Shown here in pieces: positions 20,866 to 29,628 of a stretch of DNA of 64,000 nt. A program made the position numbers and the translations under genes. The notes beneath the pieces are model-generated. The model ran no database searches and was not told where the DNA came from. It saw only the letters and a program-made list of their open reading frames with translations. Position 1 is the stretch's first letter, and each line of letters begins with the position of its first letter. Origin of the DNA: Vibrio sp. Isolate32. GTDB lineage: Bacteria > Pseudomonadota > Gammaproteobacteria > Enterobacterales > Vibrionaceae. The stretch spans positions 63,647-127,646 of the forward strand of contig NZ_JAKEUQ010000001.1 of NCBI RefSeq assembly GCF_022397955.1. Reading direction: 5' to 3'.

Positions 20866-22263
20866 ATGGAACAATCAGTAGCAAAGCCCATTCGCTTTAA
20901 TAAACCAGTCACTTTCTTAGTTGTGATTTTGGTTCTGTGGCTATTTCCTTCATTGGCACTTCTCAACCTGAGCCGTTCCTACACCAACTCTCTTGCTCAA
21001 ATCGAAGAGCTGGGTCTTCGCGTTAACGAGTTAAAGCAGTCGTTTTATTTCTCGGAGCCACTTCGAGTCTCTCGTATCAATGATCTCGCACTCGATGCTC
21101 AGTTGATTTATTCGATCCGACTGCAGATTGAATCTGACTTCCAACACGCCTTGTTTCGACCCGATGTCAACCAACTGCTTTACGTTACTGATCAGTTACT
21201 AGAAAAGTTTGATGAGTTCATCCCAATCGAAAGCCAAGTTCAAGACATTGTTGATAACATTAAGATCTTGCGTACCGATAAAGACCTATCCCCTAAGCTA
21301 AAACCGTTACTAAACGAATTCGGAGTTGTGGTGTTTGAAGCGATGTATTCTGACAATCAAAGTTCGCCAGCGACTTATCGTGCCTTTGATTCCATTCTGG
21401 AAAAATCTTATTTACTCAAAACTAAAGAGCAAGATGCACTCCAACAGTTATTAGCGGATGCTTCTGCTTTATTGGTGGATTACGCACAACTTAATTTTTT
21501 AGTTGATAAGATTAAGCAGAACTCGGTGAATAAGCAGATCATCAAACTAGAGTCTGAATATCACGAACGTCAGTTTAATCTTATGTTAGTGATGTTAGGT
21601 GTGAGTTTGATTGCTATGAGCGGTTTGGTGGTATGGAGTGTCAGTGTGAGAAAAGCGGCCCAACAACCTAAAGCGGACCAGAGTCTCGCCCCTGAATCTA
21701 GCAAGGAAAAGGTGGTTCAATTTTCTAATAAAGAAGATGAACTGTTTTCAGAAACCAGCGTGGCTTTCTCTCCCTCGGCAGCTGCGCAAGATGAGAGTGA
21801 CTCTGACACCGTATTGAATCAGCATCCACAGTATCAACCTCAACAAAATATGGGCCCTGCAAATCAACTTGATGAAAAAGGGGCGATTTTGGCGGAGAAG
21901 CGTGTTGTTAGTGTGAAGGATTCAAAACCTGCTATTGATATTGAAGGGATGCTCGAAACACTCAATGGTGATGCGGAGTCGATTGAATTGTTGCTTGGGG
22001 TTTTTGTCCAAGACCATGCGGACGACTATGAGAAGTTTAAAGCGCTATTGACCAAAGATGAAACCTCAGCCGCACGTGTTGTACATAGCTTAAAAGGTGT
22101 GGCAGGCAGTATTAAAGCGTCGCGTTTAGCTATTATTGCCGCAAGTATAGAGATGACAATGAAACAATCTCGAGCGATCAGCGAATACGACTTGAACGAA
22201 CTTGAGCAGGCAATAAAAGCCTCTGTGGATTCCGCTGTCGAATATTTAGATAATCAGCGTTAA
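20866..22263 (+). CDS. Membrane-anchored orphan Hpt-domain protein
   Basis: 465 residues. Two hydrophobic segments (about 15-34 and 238-260) frame a periplasmic helical sensor-like region of about 200 residues. A 100-residue Q/S/D-rich linker follows, then a C-terminal histidine-phosphotransfer domain (about 355-465) with phospho-accepting His407 in VVHSLKGVAGSIKA. There is no histidine-kinase ATPase domain and no receiver domain, and no two-component partner nearby. The layout looks like a hybrid kinase that has lost its catalytic core, or a dedicated phosphorelay adaptor anchored in the membrane. It is likely cotranscribed with the lipoprotein gene 76 bp downstream. Confidence 0.78.
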   Translation: MEQSVAKPIRFNKPVTFLVVILVLWLFPSLALLNLSRSYTNSLAQIEELGLRVNELKQSFYFSEPLRVSRINDLALDAQLIYSIRLQIESDFQHALFRPDVNQLLYVTDQLLEKFDEFIPIESQVQDIVDNIKILRTDKDLSPKLKPLLNEFGVVVFEAMYSDNQSSPATYRAFDSILEKSYLLKTKEQDALQQLLADASALLVDYAQLNFLVDKIKQNSVNKQIIKLESEYHERQFNLMLVMLGVSLIAMSGLVVWSVSVRKAAQQPKADQSLAPESSKEKVVQFSNKEDELFSETSVAFSPSAAAQDESDSDTVLNQHPQYQPQQNMGPANQLDEKGAILAEKRVVSVKDSKPAIDIEGMLETLNGDAESIELLLGVFVQDHADDYEKFKALLTKDETSAARVVHSLKGVAGSIKASRLAIIAASIEMTMKQSRAISEYDLNELEQAIKASVDSAVEYLDNQR

Positions 22264-22339
22264 CTTTTGCGGGAGTTTTGACAATACTCTGACTAAGTGT
22301 TCATACAATCCGCGCCCTTAGTCTTTGTCAGAGGTTTAT

Positions 22340-23518
22340 ATGTTACGCGTTTCGAGTCGAAGTTGGATAGTGTTGGTGCTTAGTATTGTGCTAAGTGGTT
22401 GTTCTCTATTGGAAGTTAAGTTAGATAGTCAAACGACGCCTCTCACTCAACAAGAGCTGAATGCTCGGCTCATGACGCGTGAATACGCTCAGCTGTTTTT
22501 TACACAAGTCGAAGACTCGGCAGATATAATCGCGCAATCTTATCCTGCTGATGACACCTTACATCAATCTTACGTTTTGCTTTGGAAGATCCATGCTGAG
22601 CAGGGCTTACAGCAAGCGGCTTACCAAACTTCTCCTATGTCTGCGCTCATTGATACTTGGGTGTTTACTGCGCAAATGAATCAATTCTATGCCGAAGGTG
22701 AAGGAGCGGATCTGTTCACGACGGATCATGTGGTTAACACCGCACGTTCTCTCGATCAAGAAGCAGAAAAGCTAGCAAAAGGCGTTCTGAGCTCGAGTGA
22801 CTTTAAGAAGAGCAAAGCATTCGTTGCTGAGTTTGTTGCGAGCAATCCATTCAACGACCTAACGTTCAGAAGCACGCCTGCTTATCGAGAATGGCTAGCT
22901 TACCTTGGCAAAGATGAATCACAGATTGTTCAGAGCCTAGGTACCATGCCAGAAGTAATGAGCGATGCATCAGATCGTTTAAGCCTGATGGCGGACCAAA
23001 CGCCAAAGCTGATGTCTTGGAAAGCAGAGTTAGTGGCGATGAATAGCTCACTGACGGGTGAAGATTTATCGATGACACTAGAAAGCCTTCGCCAAATGTC
23101 AGCAAGCATGCAGGACTTCATTGAGAACAACCCTGAGTACATGCAAACACTGGCTTCTATTATTTCGGCGAAAATGCAGCCGCTGCTTAATGATCTTAGC
23201 GACAAAACAGACCAAAAACTGGCTATGCTGAGTGATGAGCGTGTGGCGTTAGAAAAGATGGTCACGCGTGAAAGAGAAGCGTTGGTTCAGATGATCGAGA
23301 AAGAACGTATTGAGGTCGCGGGTATCGTGACATCAGAAAGAGAATTGTTCACTCAAGATTTAGATCGCGTTTCGCAAGAAGTGGTTGTACTCGCGATTGA
23401 TAAGCTGATGGCGCTAATCAAAGGTGTAATTATCTACTTTATTCTGTTTATCTTGGTGGTGTTCTTCGCACCGCTAGGTATCGGTTATTGGTTGGGTAAA
23501 CGAACCGCAAATAAATAA
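22340..23518 (+). CDS. Coiled-coil lipoprotein with C-terminal membrane span, unknown function
   Basis: 392 residues. An N-terminal lipoprotein signal ends in VLSGC (lipid Cys at about 21); the centre is helical. Residues about 285-350 form a charged coiled coil (LSDERVALEKMVTREREAL, MIEKERIEVAGIVTSERE) that leads into a hydrophobic C-terminal span (VIIYFILFILVVFFAPLGIGYWLG). With lipid at one end and a membrane segment at the other, it could bridge or brace a membrane. A TTG-started extension of five codons is possible, but the ATG at 22340 has GAGG 6-9 nt upstream. I do not recognise a characterised family; Vibrio annotations sometimes call it a chemotaxis protein without evidence I can see. 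Confidence 0.72.
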   Translation: MLRVSSRSWIVLVLSIVLSGCSLLEVKLDSQTTPLTQQELNARLMTREYAQLFFTQVEDSADIIAQSYPADDTLHQSYVLLWKIHAEQGLQQAAYQTSPMSALIDTWVFTAQMNQFYAEGEGADLFTTDHVVNTARSLDQEAEKLAKGVLSSSDFKKSKAFVAEFVASNPFNDLTFRSTPAYREWLAYLGKDESQIVQSLGTMPEVMSDASDRLSLMADQTPKLMSWKAELVAMNSSLTGEDLSMTLESLRQMSASMQDFIENNPEYMQTLASIISAKMQPLLNDLSDKTDQKLAMLSDERVALEKMVTREREALVQMIEKERIEVAGIVTSERELFTQDLDRVSQEVVVLAIDKLMALIKGVIIYFILFILVVFFAPLGIGYWLGKRTANK

Positions 23519-23524
23519 CCCAAT

Positions 23525-23554
23525 AAAAAAGAGCGCTTTAGGGCGCTCTTTTTT
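23525..23554. terminator. Bidirectional terminator
   Basis: A6-GAGCGC...GCGCTC-T6 hairpin between the convergent lipoprotein and NhaC-type genes. Confidence 0.85.
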
Positions 23555-23607
23555 ATCTATGCCATTAAGGTTTTGTGTTTACGTTCTCAGTCTTAGAGTG
23601 ATGGAGA

Positions 23608-25044
23608 CTAGGCTTGTTGTTTAGTCAGCTCTGCCGCTTCTTCCGCTTCAACGGCTGGTGCTGTTGGTTCACACTTATCAACGAACCAACCCATGTAAGA
23701 GGTCACGATAGTTACGATGATACAGATGAAGCTTAGCCACATGAATGGTGCGTACGACAGCGTTGCAACGCCTAGGATACTCGCCATGTAGATACCGTTG
23801 TCACTCCAAGGCACCATACCTGATGTCAACGTACCGCCGAACTCAGCGTTACGAGATAAGTTCTTACGCTTATAACCTAGACGGTCGTAGTTTTTCGCAC
23901 AGATTTTTGGCGTAAGGATTAACGATACGTACATTGCAGAACCGAATACGTTACCCATGAAAGCCGTACCAATGGTGCTAGTCGCTAGTGAGCCGGCGCT
24001 GTTCACGCGGCGCTCAAACACTTTAGCTATTGTCTCTAGTACGCCCACTTTATCTAGTAAGCCACCAAAACCTAGACCAAATACGATAACAGCAACCGAA
24101 CCAAGCATGGAAGACATACCTCCACGGTTAAGAATCGAATCAATAAACTCTACGCCAGATGAGATTGAGAACGGTGCCCAAGCAGTGTTGAATGCCGTTA
24201 GGAAGTCGATATCTTGGATCATGACTGCCCAGATAATACCAAGCAGAGAACCAAAGCTGATTACTGGGAATGAAGGCATACGGAAAGCCAACAAACCAAG
24301 CACGATAAGTACCGGAACGAATGAGTAAGGCGTGATGTAGAACTGAACTTCCATTGCTTTGATTACAGAGTCTACTTGGCTCATGTCAACGTTGCCCGCG
24401 TAGTGGAAACCAAACGCAGTAAACATAATGCCGGTAATTACGTAGCTGATTAATGCTACAGGCAGCATTCCTTTGATGTGTTCAACCACTTCTACGTTAG
24501 ACATAGAAGAAGCCAAAATTACTGAATCGGAAAGTGGAGACATTTTGTCACCGAAGTAACAACCTGACAGTACTGCACCTGCCGTAATTGGTGCAGGGAC
24601 ACCTAGGCCTTGGCCAATACCCATCATCGCAATACCCGCTGTACCAGCAGCCCCCCAAGAAGTACCAGTAGCCAACGCCGTTAGAGAACAGATGATCATG
24701 GTCGCCAAAAGGAAGATAGAAGGGTGGATAGCTTTTAGACCATAGTAAATGATGGTCGGTACGATCCCGCCAGAGATCCAAGTACCAACAAGAGCGCCAA
24801 CGGCTAAAAGTATTAAAACCGCGCCTAAGCCGTTAGATATTCCTTTGAGTGCTGCTTTTTCTAAGTCTTTGTATTGGTGTCCAAGACGAATACCAAGCAC
24901 CATGATAATGAACCAACCAATGTACAAGGCGAGTTGGATTGGAAGGTCAAGCTTTGCTGTAAAGGAAAAAGCAAGGGATAGAAATAGTCCTAACGCGATG
25001 AATACTTGCATCAGGTTCGGTAGGCGAGTTTTACTCTGCTTCAT
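23608..25044 (-). CDS. NhaC-type Na+/H+ antiporter
   Basis: 478-residue membrane protein with about 11-12 hydrophobic segments of the NhaC ion-transporter family. Motifs include ATGTSWGAAGTAGIAMMGIG, GAVLSGCYFGDKMSPLSDSVILAS (the family's charged half-membrane motif) and MVPWSDNGIYMA near the end. It would exchange Na+ for H+ or a small substrate across the inner membrane. An upstream ATG at 25083 is in frame, but the start at 25044 has AAGAGG 7 nt before it. Some NhaC paralogues transport amino acids instead; adjacency to divergent asd (lysine/threonine biosynthesis) leaves that open, but no lysine riboswitch is visible. Confidence 0.88.
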   Translation of the reverse strand: MKQSKTRLPNLMQVFIALGLFLSLAFSFTAKLDLPIQLALYIGWFIIMVLGIRLGHQYKDLEKAALKGISNGLGAVLILLAVGALVGTWISGGIVPTIIYYGLKAIHPSIFLLATMIICSLTALATGTSWGAAGTAGIAMMGIGQGLGVPAPITAGAVLSGCYFGDKMSPLSDSVILASSMSNVEVVEHIKGMLPVALISYVITGIMFTAFGFHYAGNVDMSQVDSVIKAMEVQFYITPYSFVPVLIVLGLLAFRMPSFPVISFGSLLGIIWAVMIQDIDFLTAFNTAWAPFSISSGVEFIDSILNRGGMSSMLGSVAVIVFGLGFGGLLDKVGVLETIAKVFERRVNSAGSLATSTIGTAFMGNVFGSAMYVSLILTPKICAKNYDRLGYKRKNLSRNAEFGGTLTSGMVPWSDNGIYMASILGVATLSYAPFMWLSFICIIVTIVTSYMGWFVDKCEPTAPAVEAEEAAELTKQQA

Positions 25045-25543
25045 AAAAGCCTCTTGTGATTTCGAGCATTTATAGTGCTTCATTATATTGTGGGGTACGA
25101 AAGGGACACTACATTAATTAGATTATTATATCGAAAAAATACGTATAAGTTGTGATATTTGACTGCATATCGAGCTAAATATGGTTTCATGACCTGAATT
25201 TTTGTTAAATTAATGGTTATTACATGTTTTATTCTGTTGCACGTTGTTTCCATTTTGTAAAATAAAACACCAATTAACCTTGGTTTAATAGAGGTAATTA
25301 CTGTTTGTGTTCGGGGTTTGATTGTTAGTTTTAGCGTGATAAATGGCTGAATTTAACAGGGTTGATTTTTCTATCGATATAGTGAGGACTGAATCTCTGT
25401 ATTGAGATAACTTTGCGATTCATCGCGTTCACTTAAAAGAAACGAAAAAGTTACACTTTTTGACAAAAAGCGCTTGAGTTCTGTTTCTGAAAAACTTATA
25501 GATGGGGGAGAGCAATTTTTAATTTATACATGGAGAGTGAGAG
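25045..25543. other. nhaC-asd divergent intergenic region
   Basis: About 500 bp of AT-rich sequence holding two divergent promoters and an asd leader. I looked for a lysine riboswitch (relevant to both neighbours) and saw none, and no ORF worth calling. Confidence 0.6.
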
Positions 25544-26662
25544 ATGAGAGTAGGTCTAGTTGGTTGGCGCGGTATGGTGGGTTCTGTACTGATGCAACGT
25601 ATGGTTGAAGAGAAAGACTTCGACCTGATTGAGCCTGTTTATTACAGTACATCTCAGATTGGTATTCCTGCCCCTGTTCTAGGTGGTAAAGATGCGGGTC
25701 TACTTCAAAACGCTTTTGATATTGATAGCTTAAAGCTGCTTGATGCGGTTATTACTTGTCAAGGTGGTGATTACACATCAAAAGTTTACCCAGTGCTACG
25801 TCAAGCGGGTTGGAAAGGTTACTGGATTGATGCTGCGTCTACTTTACGTATGGACGCTGATTCAATCATTACTCTTGACCCAGTTAACTTGGCTCAAATC
25901 CAGCAAGGCATTCACAGCGGAACAAATACTTTCGTTGGCGGTAACTGTACAGTGAGCTTAATGCTTATGGCGCTAGGTGGCCTATATGAGAAAGGTATGG
26001 TCGAGTGGATGAGCGCGATGACTTACCAAGCGGCTTCTGGTGCGGGTGCGAAAAACATGCGTGAGCTGATCTCACAAATGGGTGTAATCAACGACAGCGT
26101 CAGTTCTGAGCTCGCTAACCCTTCAAGCTCTATTCTTGATATTGATAAGAAAGTGGCAGATACTATTCGTTCATCTTCATTCCCTACAGATCAATTCGGT
26201 GCTCCACTTGCAGGCTCACTGATTCCTTGGATCGATGTGAAGTGTGAAAACGGCCAGAGCAAAGAAGAGTGGAAAGCGGGTGTTGAAGCGAACAAGATCC
26301 TTGGTCTAGACGGTCAGCCAATTCCTATTGATGGTACTTGTGTTCGAATCGGTGCAATGCGTTGTCACGCTCAAGCACTAACGATTAAGCTTAAGCAAGA
26401 TGTGCCAATGGACGAGATTGAAGAGATCATCGCGACGCACAACGATTGGGTTAAAGTGATTCCTAACGATCGTGATATTACAGCGCAAGAGCTAACACCA
26501 GCGAAAGTAACAGGCACAATGTCTGTACCTGTGGGTCGTCTGCGTAAGATGTCTATGGGTAACGACTTCCTAAATGCATTCACAGTTGGTGACCAACTGC
26601 TTTGGGGTGCTGCAGAGCCACTACGTCGTACTCTGCGTATTATCCTAGCTGAGAAAGCGTAA
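25544..26662 (+). CDS. asd: Aspartate-semialdehyde dehydrogenase, E. coli type
   Basis: 372 residues. NADP-binding [15 protein letters not shown] at the N-terminus, catalytic Cys135 in [17 protein letters not shown], and a C-terminal RLRKMSMG...WGAAEPLRR. It converts aspartyl phosphate to aspartate semialdehyde, the branch point toward lysine/diaminopimelate, methionine and threonine. Length and Cys position match E. coli Asd. Vibrios generally carry a second, more distant asd paralogue elsewhere; this is the canonical one. It has its own promoter and a terminator right after. Confidence 0.96.
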   Translation: MRVGLVGWRGMVGSVLMQRMVEEKDFDLIEPVYYSTSQIGIPAPVLGGKDAGLLQNAFDIDSLKLLDAVITCQGGDYTSKVYPVLRQAGWKGYWIDAASTLRMDADSIITLDPVNLAQIQQGIHSGTNTFVGGNCTVSLMLMALGGLYEKGMVEWMSAMTYQAASGAGAKNMRELISQMGVINDSVSSELANPSSSILDIDKKVADTIRSSSFPTDQFGAPLAGSLIPWIDVKCENGQSKEEWKAGVEANKILGLDGQPIPIDGTCVRIGAMRCHAQALTIKLKQDVPMDEIEEIIATHNDWVKVIPNDRDITAQELTPAKVTGTMSVPVGRLRKMSMGNDFLNAFTVGDQLLWGAAEPLRRTLRIILAEKA

Positions 26663-26690
26663 CTGCCTCATTTCTGAGAATAAATAAAGA

Positions 26691-26717
26691 AGAAGCGCCT
26701 GACGGCGCTTTTTTTGT
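26691..26717 (+). terminator. Terminator of asd
   Basis: AAGCGCC-TGAC-GGCGCTT (26693-26710) followed by a T-run. Confidence 0.88.
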
Positions 26718-26782
26718 ATCTAATGACAAAGGCCTGACTTTAAAACCTTACATTTCGTACGTCTTAAAGTTGGAGCTAGAAA

Positions 26783-27304
26783 ATGAAATCGAACCTGAAA
26801 GGTTTTACTCTTATCGAGTTGGTTGTTGTTATCGTCATTATTGGTGTTTTAGCGGTTGTCGCGGCGCCTAGGTTTTTAAACATGCAACATGACGCTAGGG
26901 CTTCAGTTATCGAAGGGCTAGGAGCATCAGTTCACACCGCTGCTGATTTAGCATTCGAAAAAGCAGCCGTTGAGGGACTGGAAGGCCAAGAGTCTTATTT
27001 AATACCAGAGTATGGGCGTGTGAAGTTTGGTTACCCCGCGGTTGAAAAAGGCGGGATGGAAAACTTTTTAGCGATTGACTCTGGGTTTCATGACCTAACT
27101 AAAGAGTGGACATGGGCTGCGCATAATAATGGGCCTGTGAGTGACCCTGACTTATGGCTGATTACCCGATCGGAATATTTGTCGGATGTTCCTCCCAATG
27201 ACTTTAATACCGCTATTGAGAATACGCAGTGCTACGTGAAATATACGGCTGCGATGGAAGCGAACGATGACTATCAGGTTGAAGTGTTTACCGACGGTTG
27301 TTAA
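26783..27304 (+). CDS. Lone type IV pilin-like protein (MSHA-type)
   Basis: 173 residues beginning with a short leader MKSNLKG, then FTLIELVVVIVIIGVLAVVAAPRF: a prepilin peptidase site (G|F with Glu at +5) and the N-terminal helix. The next part, HDARASVIEGLGASVHTAADLAFEKA, resembles MSHA-family pilins. Two Cys near the C-terminus (TQCYVKY... and DGC at the end) could form the usual disulfide loop. No assembly genes are nearby, so it would depend on machinery encoded elsewhere (MSHA or type II secretion). It has its own terminator and is flanked by asd and a convergent K+ channel gene. Major, minor or pseudopilin status cannot be told. Confidence 0.85.
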   Translation: MKSNLKGFTLIELVVVIVIIGVLAVVAAPRFLNMQHDARASVIEGLGASVHTAADLAFEKAAVEGLEGQESYLIPEYGRVKFGYPAVEKGGMENFLAIDSGFHDLTKEWTWAAHNNGPVSDPDLWLITRSEYLSDVPPNDFNTAIENTQCYVKYTAAMEANDDYQVEVFTDGC

Positions 27305-27321
27305 CAGCTAAATGAAATAAT

Positions 27322-27352
27322 AAAAAAGAGCTCTTTAGGAGCTCTTTTTTTG
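27322..27352. terminator. Bidirectional terminator
   Basis: A6-GAGCTC-TTTAG-GAGCTC-T7 hairpin between the convergent pilin-like and channel genes. Confidence 0.87.
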
Positions 27353-27355
27353 TTT

Positions 27356-28201
27356 CTATTCTGCCTTGTCGGACACGACACGTTTGTCAGGGTCGGCTAA
27401 TTCACTGGCACAGTGCTTACAGTAGATGGCGTCAGGGTCGTGTCCTGAAAGGTTGCAGTTCGGACATTTGACTAACTCCTTGTGAGAGTTCATTTCACTA
27501 CTTAGCTCGGCGGTAATTATCCCGGTAGGTACCGCAAGGATAGAGTAACCCAGTAACATTGTGAGAGATGCGATAGCCTTACCAATCGCTGTTTGCGGCA
27601 CCATATCCCCGTAGCCAACGGTGGTGATGGTGACGATTGCCCAGTAGATACTGTGAGGAATACTGGTGAATCCGTTTTCTGGCCCTTCAATCACGAATAT
27701 CAAAGCGCCAAAGATAACAACCAAGATGCCGACTGTGCTAAAGAAGATCAGAATCTTTCGTCTTGCCATCAATAGCGAACGCAACAGGATATTTGAATCT
27801 TGTAGATAGCGAACCAACTTCAGAATTCGGAAGATACGCATGACACGCAGCAATCTCACAACGCCCATAAACGAAGCTCCTGGGAAGAAGATCGCTAGGT
27901 AAGTAGGTAGAATCGCTAACAGATCAACAATGCCATAAAAGCTGGTGGCGTAAGATTTCGGTTTTGGAGAACAATAGAGCCTTAATAGATATTCGATAGT
28001 GAATAGGGCGGTGAAAGTGTACTCGATGTAACGAAGTTCTTGAGACCACTCTGTCATCACATTTGGAATGGACTCTAGAATAAGAACCAGAAGCGAAGCC
28101 AAGATTGCAATGATCAGTGATATATCAAACGCACGTCCGGCAGGTGTATGGGTACCAAAAATGATAACGTACAAATGATGCTTGAGTGGCTTGCGTGACA
28201 T
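27356..28201 (-). CDS. Voltage-gated K+ channel family protein with C-terminal zinc ribbon
   Basis: 281 residues with six membrane segments. The arginine-rich S4 is VRLLRVMRIFRILKLVRYL; the pore helix and selectivity filter read WAIVTITTVGYGDMVP. It is therefore a 6-TM tetrameric K+ channel of the inner membrane. Unlike E. coli Kch it lacks an RCK domain. Instead it ends in a CxxC...CxxC zinc-ribbon (VKCPNCNLSGHDPDAIYCKHCASEL), which may serve assembly or gating. The stop lies 4 bp from the shared terminator. Confidence 0.9.
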   Translation of the reverse strand: MSRKPLKHHLYVIIFGTHTPAGRAFDISLIIAILASLLVLILESIPNVMTEWSQELRYIEYTFTALFTIEYLLRLYCSPKPKSYATSFYGIVDLLAILPTYLAIFFPGASFMGVVRLLRVMRIFRILKLVRYLQDSNILLRSLLMARRKILIFFSTVGILVVIFGALIFVIEGPENGFTSIPHSIYWAIVTITTVGYGDMVPQTAIGKAIASLTMLLGYSILAVPTGIITAELSSEMNSHKELVKCPNCNLSGHDPDAIYCKHCASELADPDKRVVSDKAE

Positions 28202-28261
28202 AAGGGGAGGTTCGTCTTCTATTAAATGCGTTAACCGTCATTATACAAGCTTCATAATAAC

Positions 28262-28296
28262 GAGGCGAGTGAAAGCCAAATTGCTTTACTCGCCTC
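28262..28296 (-). terminator. Probable terminator of the marC-family gene
   Basis: A long hairpin (GAGGCGAGTGAAAGC against GCTTTACTCGCCTC with one bulge) lies 54 bp after the marC stop. The T-tract is weak. Confidence 0.6.
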
Positions 28297-28349
28297 AGAT
28301 GTGTTCCACATTAAATAGCTGCAGTTAAGCGACTATGTGCTGTTTGTGG

Positions 28350-28988
28350 TTATGCTAATCCTGGGAATAGGTTACGCAAGCCATTCGCAATGAACTCGAT
28401 GCCAAGTGCACCAAGAATCAAGCCCATGATACGGGTGATAACGTTAATCCCGGTTTGACCTAAAAAGCGCACGATAACAGGCGCTGAACGGAACAGAAGC
28501 CAAGAGCAAGTTGCGAACGCAATAATGCTGATACCAATACCGATAGTATCGATTGCCGCTGGGTAACGCGATCCATAGACAATGGTCGAACTTATCGCAC
28601 CTGGGCCCGCCATTAAAGGCATAGCTAAAGGAACAACACCTATTTGTTCTTTACTGATGTACTCAGACTTTTCCTGCTTATTCTGCTTATCTTCACCTAA
28701 CTTACCGCTCATCATCGAAAACGCGATGCTCAGCAATAGCAGTCCACCCGCGACACGGAATGAATCTAGTGAAATGCTAAACATGTCGAGGAGCAACTGA
28801 CCCGCAACTAGCGACACAATCAATATAACAGCAACGGCGATATTGGCCTGAAACGCTGTCCGGTTTCTCTCCTCTGGCGGCATGTGGGCAGTAAGAGAAA
28901 CAAACACAGGCATGATACCGATTGGGTTTACGGCTGCAACAAGCCCAAGGAAGAATTGCATAAAGATTGCGAGTTCTAAACCTTGCAT
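28350..28988 (-). CDS. MarC family integral membrane protein
   Basis: 212 residues with six hydrophobic segments. It shows the MarC/UPF0056 signature FFLGLVAAVNPIGIMPVFVSLT near the N-terminus and PLAMPLMAGPGAISSTIVYGS in the middle, then VITRIMGLILGALGIEFIANGL at the end. Function is unresolved; the family was once linked to antibiotic resistance by name only. I choose the ATG at 28988, since GGAG lies 10-13 nt upstream, over a TTG-started extension to 29003. Confidence 0.88.
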   Translation of the reverse strand: MQGLELAIFMQFFLGLVAAVNPIGIMPVFVSLTAHMPPEERNRTAFQANIAVAVILIVSLVAGQLLLDMFSISLDSFRVAGGLLLLSIAFSMMSGKLGEDKQNKQEKSEYISKEQIGVVPLAMPLMAGPGAISSTIVYGSRYPAAIDTIGIGISIIAFATCSWLLFRSAPVIVRFLGQTGINVITRIMGLILGALGIEFIANGLRNLFPGLA

Positions 28989-29628
28989 GGGAGCGATCTC
29001 CAAGTAACGTAAAGTAGGATAGTGGGTTTGATCTGACCTCGGTCAGAGTGCGTAATGTAAGAGACAAATTCAATGAGAGCGAATGAAAAAAACTAACCTG
29101 AACATGGGGTTAGTTTTTAGAAAAACTAATTGAGTGTCATGTCTGTAATATCATTGTTATAAAATGTTTTCTCATGTTTAGTGTTGTGACCTGATTTGAA
29201 CGTAATGTTATCTCACGCACGCTTTTAATAAAAATTATGACAGTTTCTAGCTCGTTGCAACGGTATGGATATACTCTCAGTAGCACAGTTTTAGCCGTAT
29301 ACATGTAAGTGAACTGATTAAAAATGAAACTTTTTTACAGTTTATTACACGAAGTAGAAAATAATTATCTGATTGCTTGTTTTTTGCTCGATAGTAAGGT
29401 GTGATTTAAATTCATATAAATCATTGGTTTATGTTTGTTTTTGCGCTTGCCTTACCACTAATTGGGTAATTCTTTTTGGGTAACTGATCTGGGTCAATTT
29501 TTTTCACACACTGAAATAATATACTCAGCCCTGAAAGCAATTTACTAAGAACGCTGTTTTAAAGGGTTTAAGGCAAGCAGCGAATTTAATAAAAAGTTTT
29601 TAATATTTATTATTTTAGGAGATCCACC
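28989..29628. other. marC-adhE intergenic region
   Basis: 640 bp, very AT-rich, with no convincing ORF. It contains a terminator-like hairpin at 29088-29118 that belongs to no annotated gene, and presumably a long adhE leader. Redox or oxygen control of adhE would be expected, but I could not identify a confident Rex or FNR site. Confidence 0.6.
29088..29118. terminator. Orphan terminator-like hairpin upstream of adhE
   Basis: A perfect 11-bp stem AAAAACTAACC...GGTTAGTTTTT around a 9-nt loop, A-rich on one side and T-rich on the other. It lies between the divergent marC and adhE promoters where no gene ends, suggesting a short unannotated transcript on one strand. Confidence 0.6.

Noticed and set aside
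25045..25543. Lysine riboswitch before nhaC or asd
   Set aside because: Both neighbours are plausible riboswitch targets, but the expected conserved core sequences and multi-stem layout are not present on either strand.
28777..29073. 98-codon minus-strand frame overlapping the marC start
   Set aside because: It is out of frame with MarC, overlaps its conserved N-terminus and shows no protein-like features.
29150..29628. Rex or FNR operator upstream of adhE
   Set aside because: Only half-sites such as TTGTGACCTGATTTGAA near 29184 were found; no adequate palindrome for Rex (TTGTGA-n6-TCACAA) or FNR (TTGAT-n4-ATCAA).
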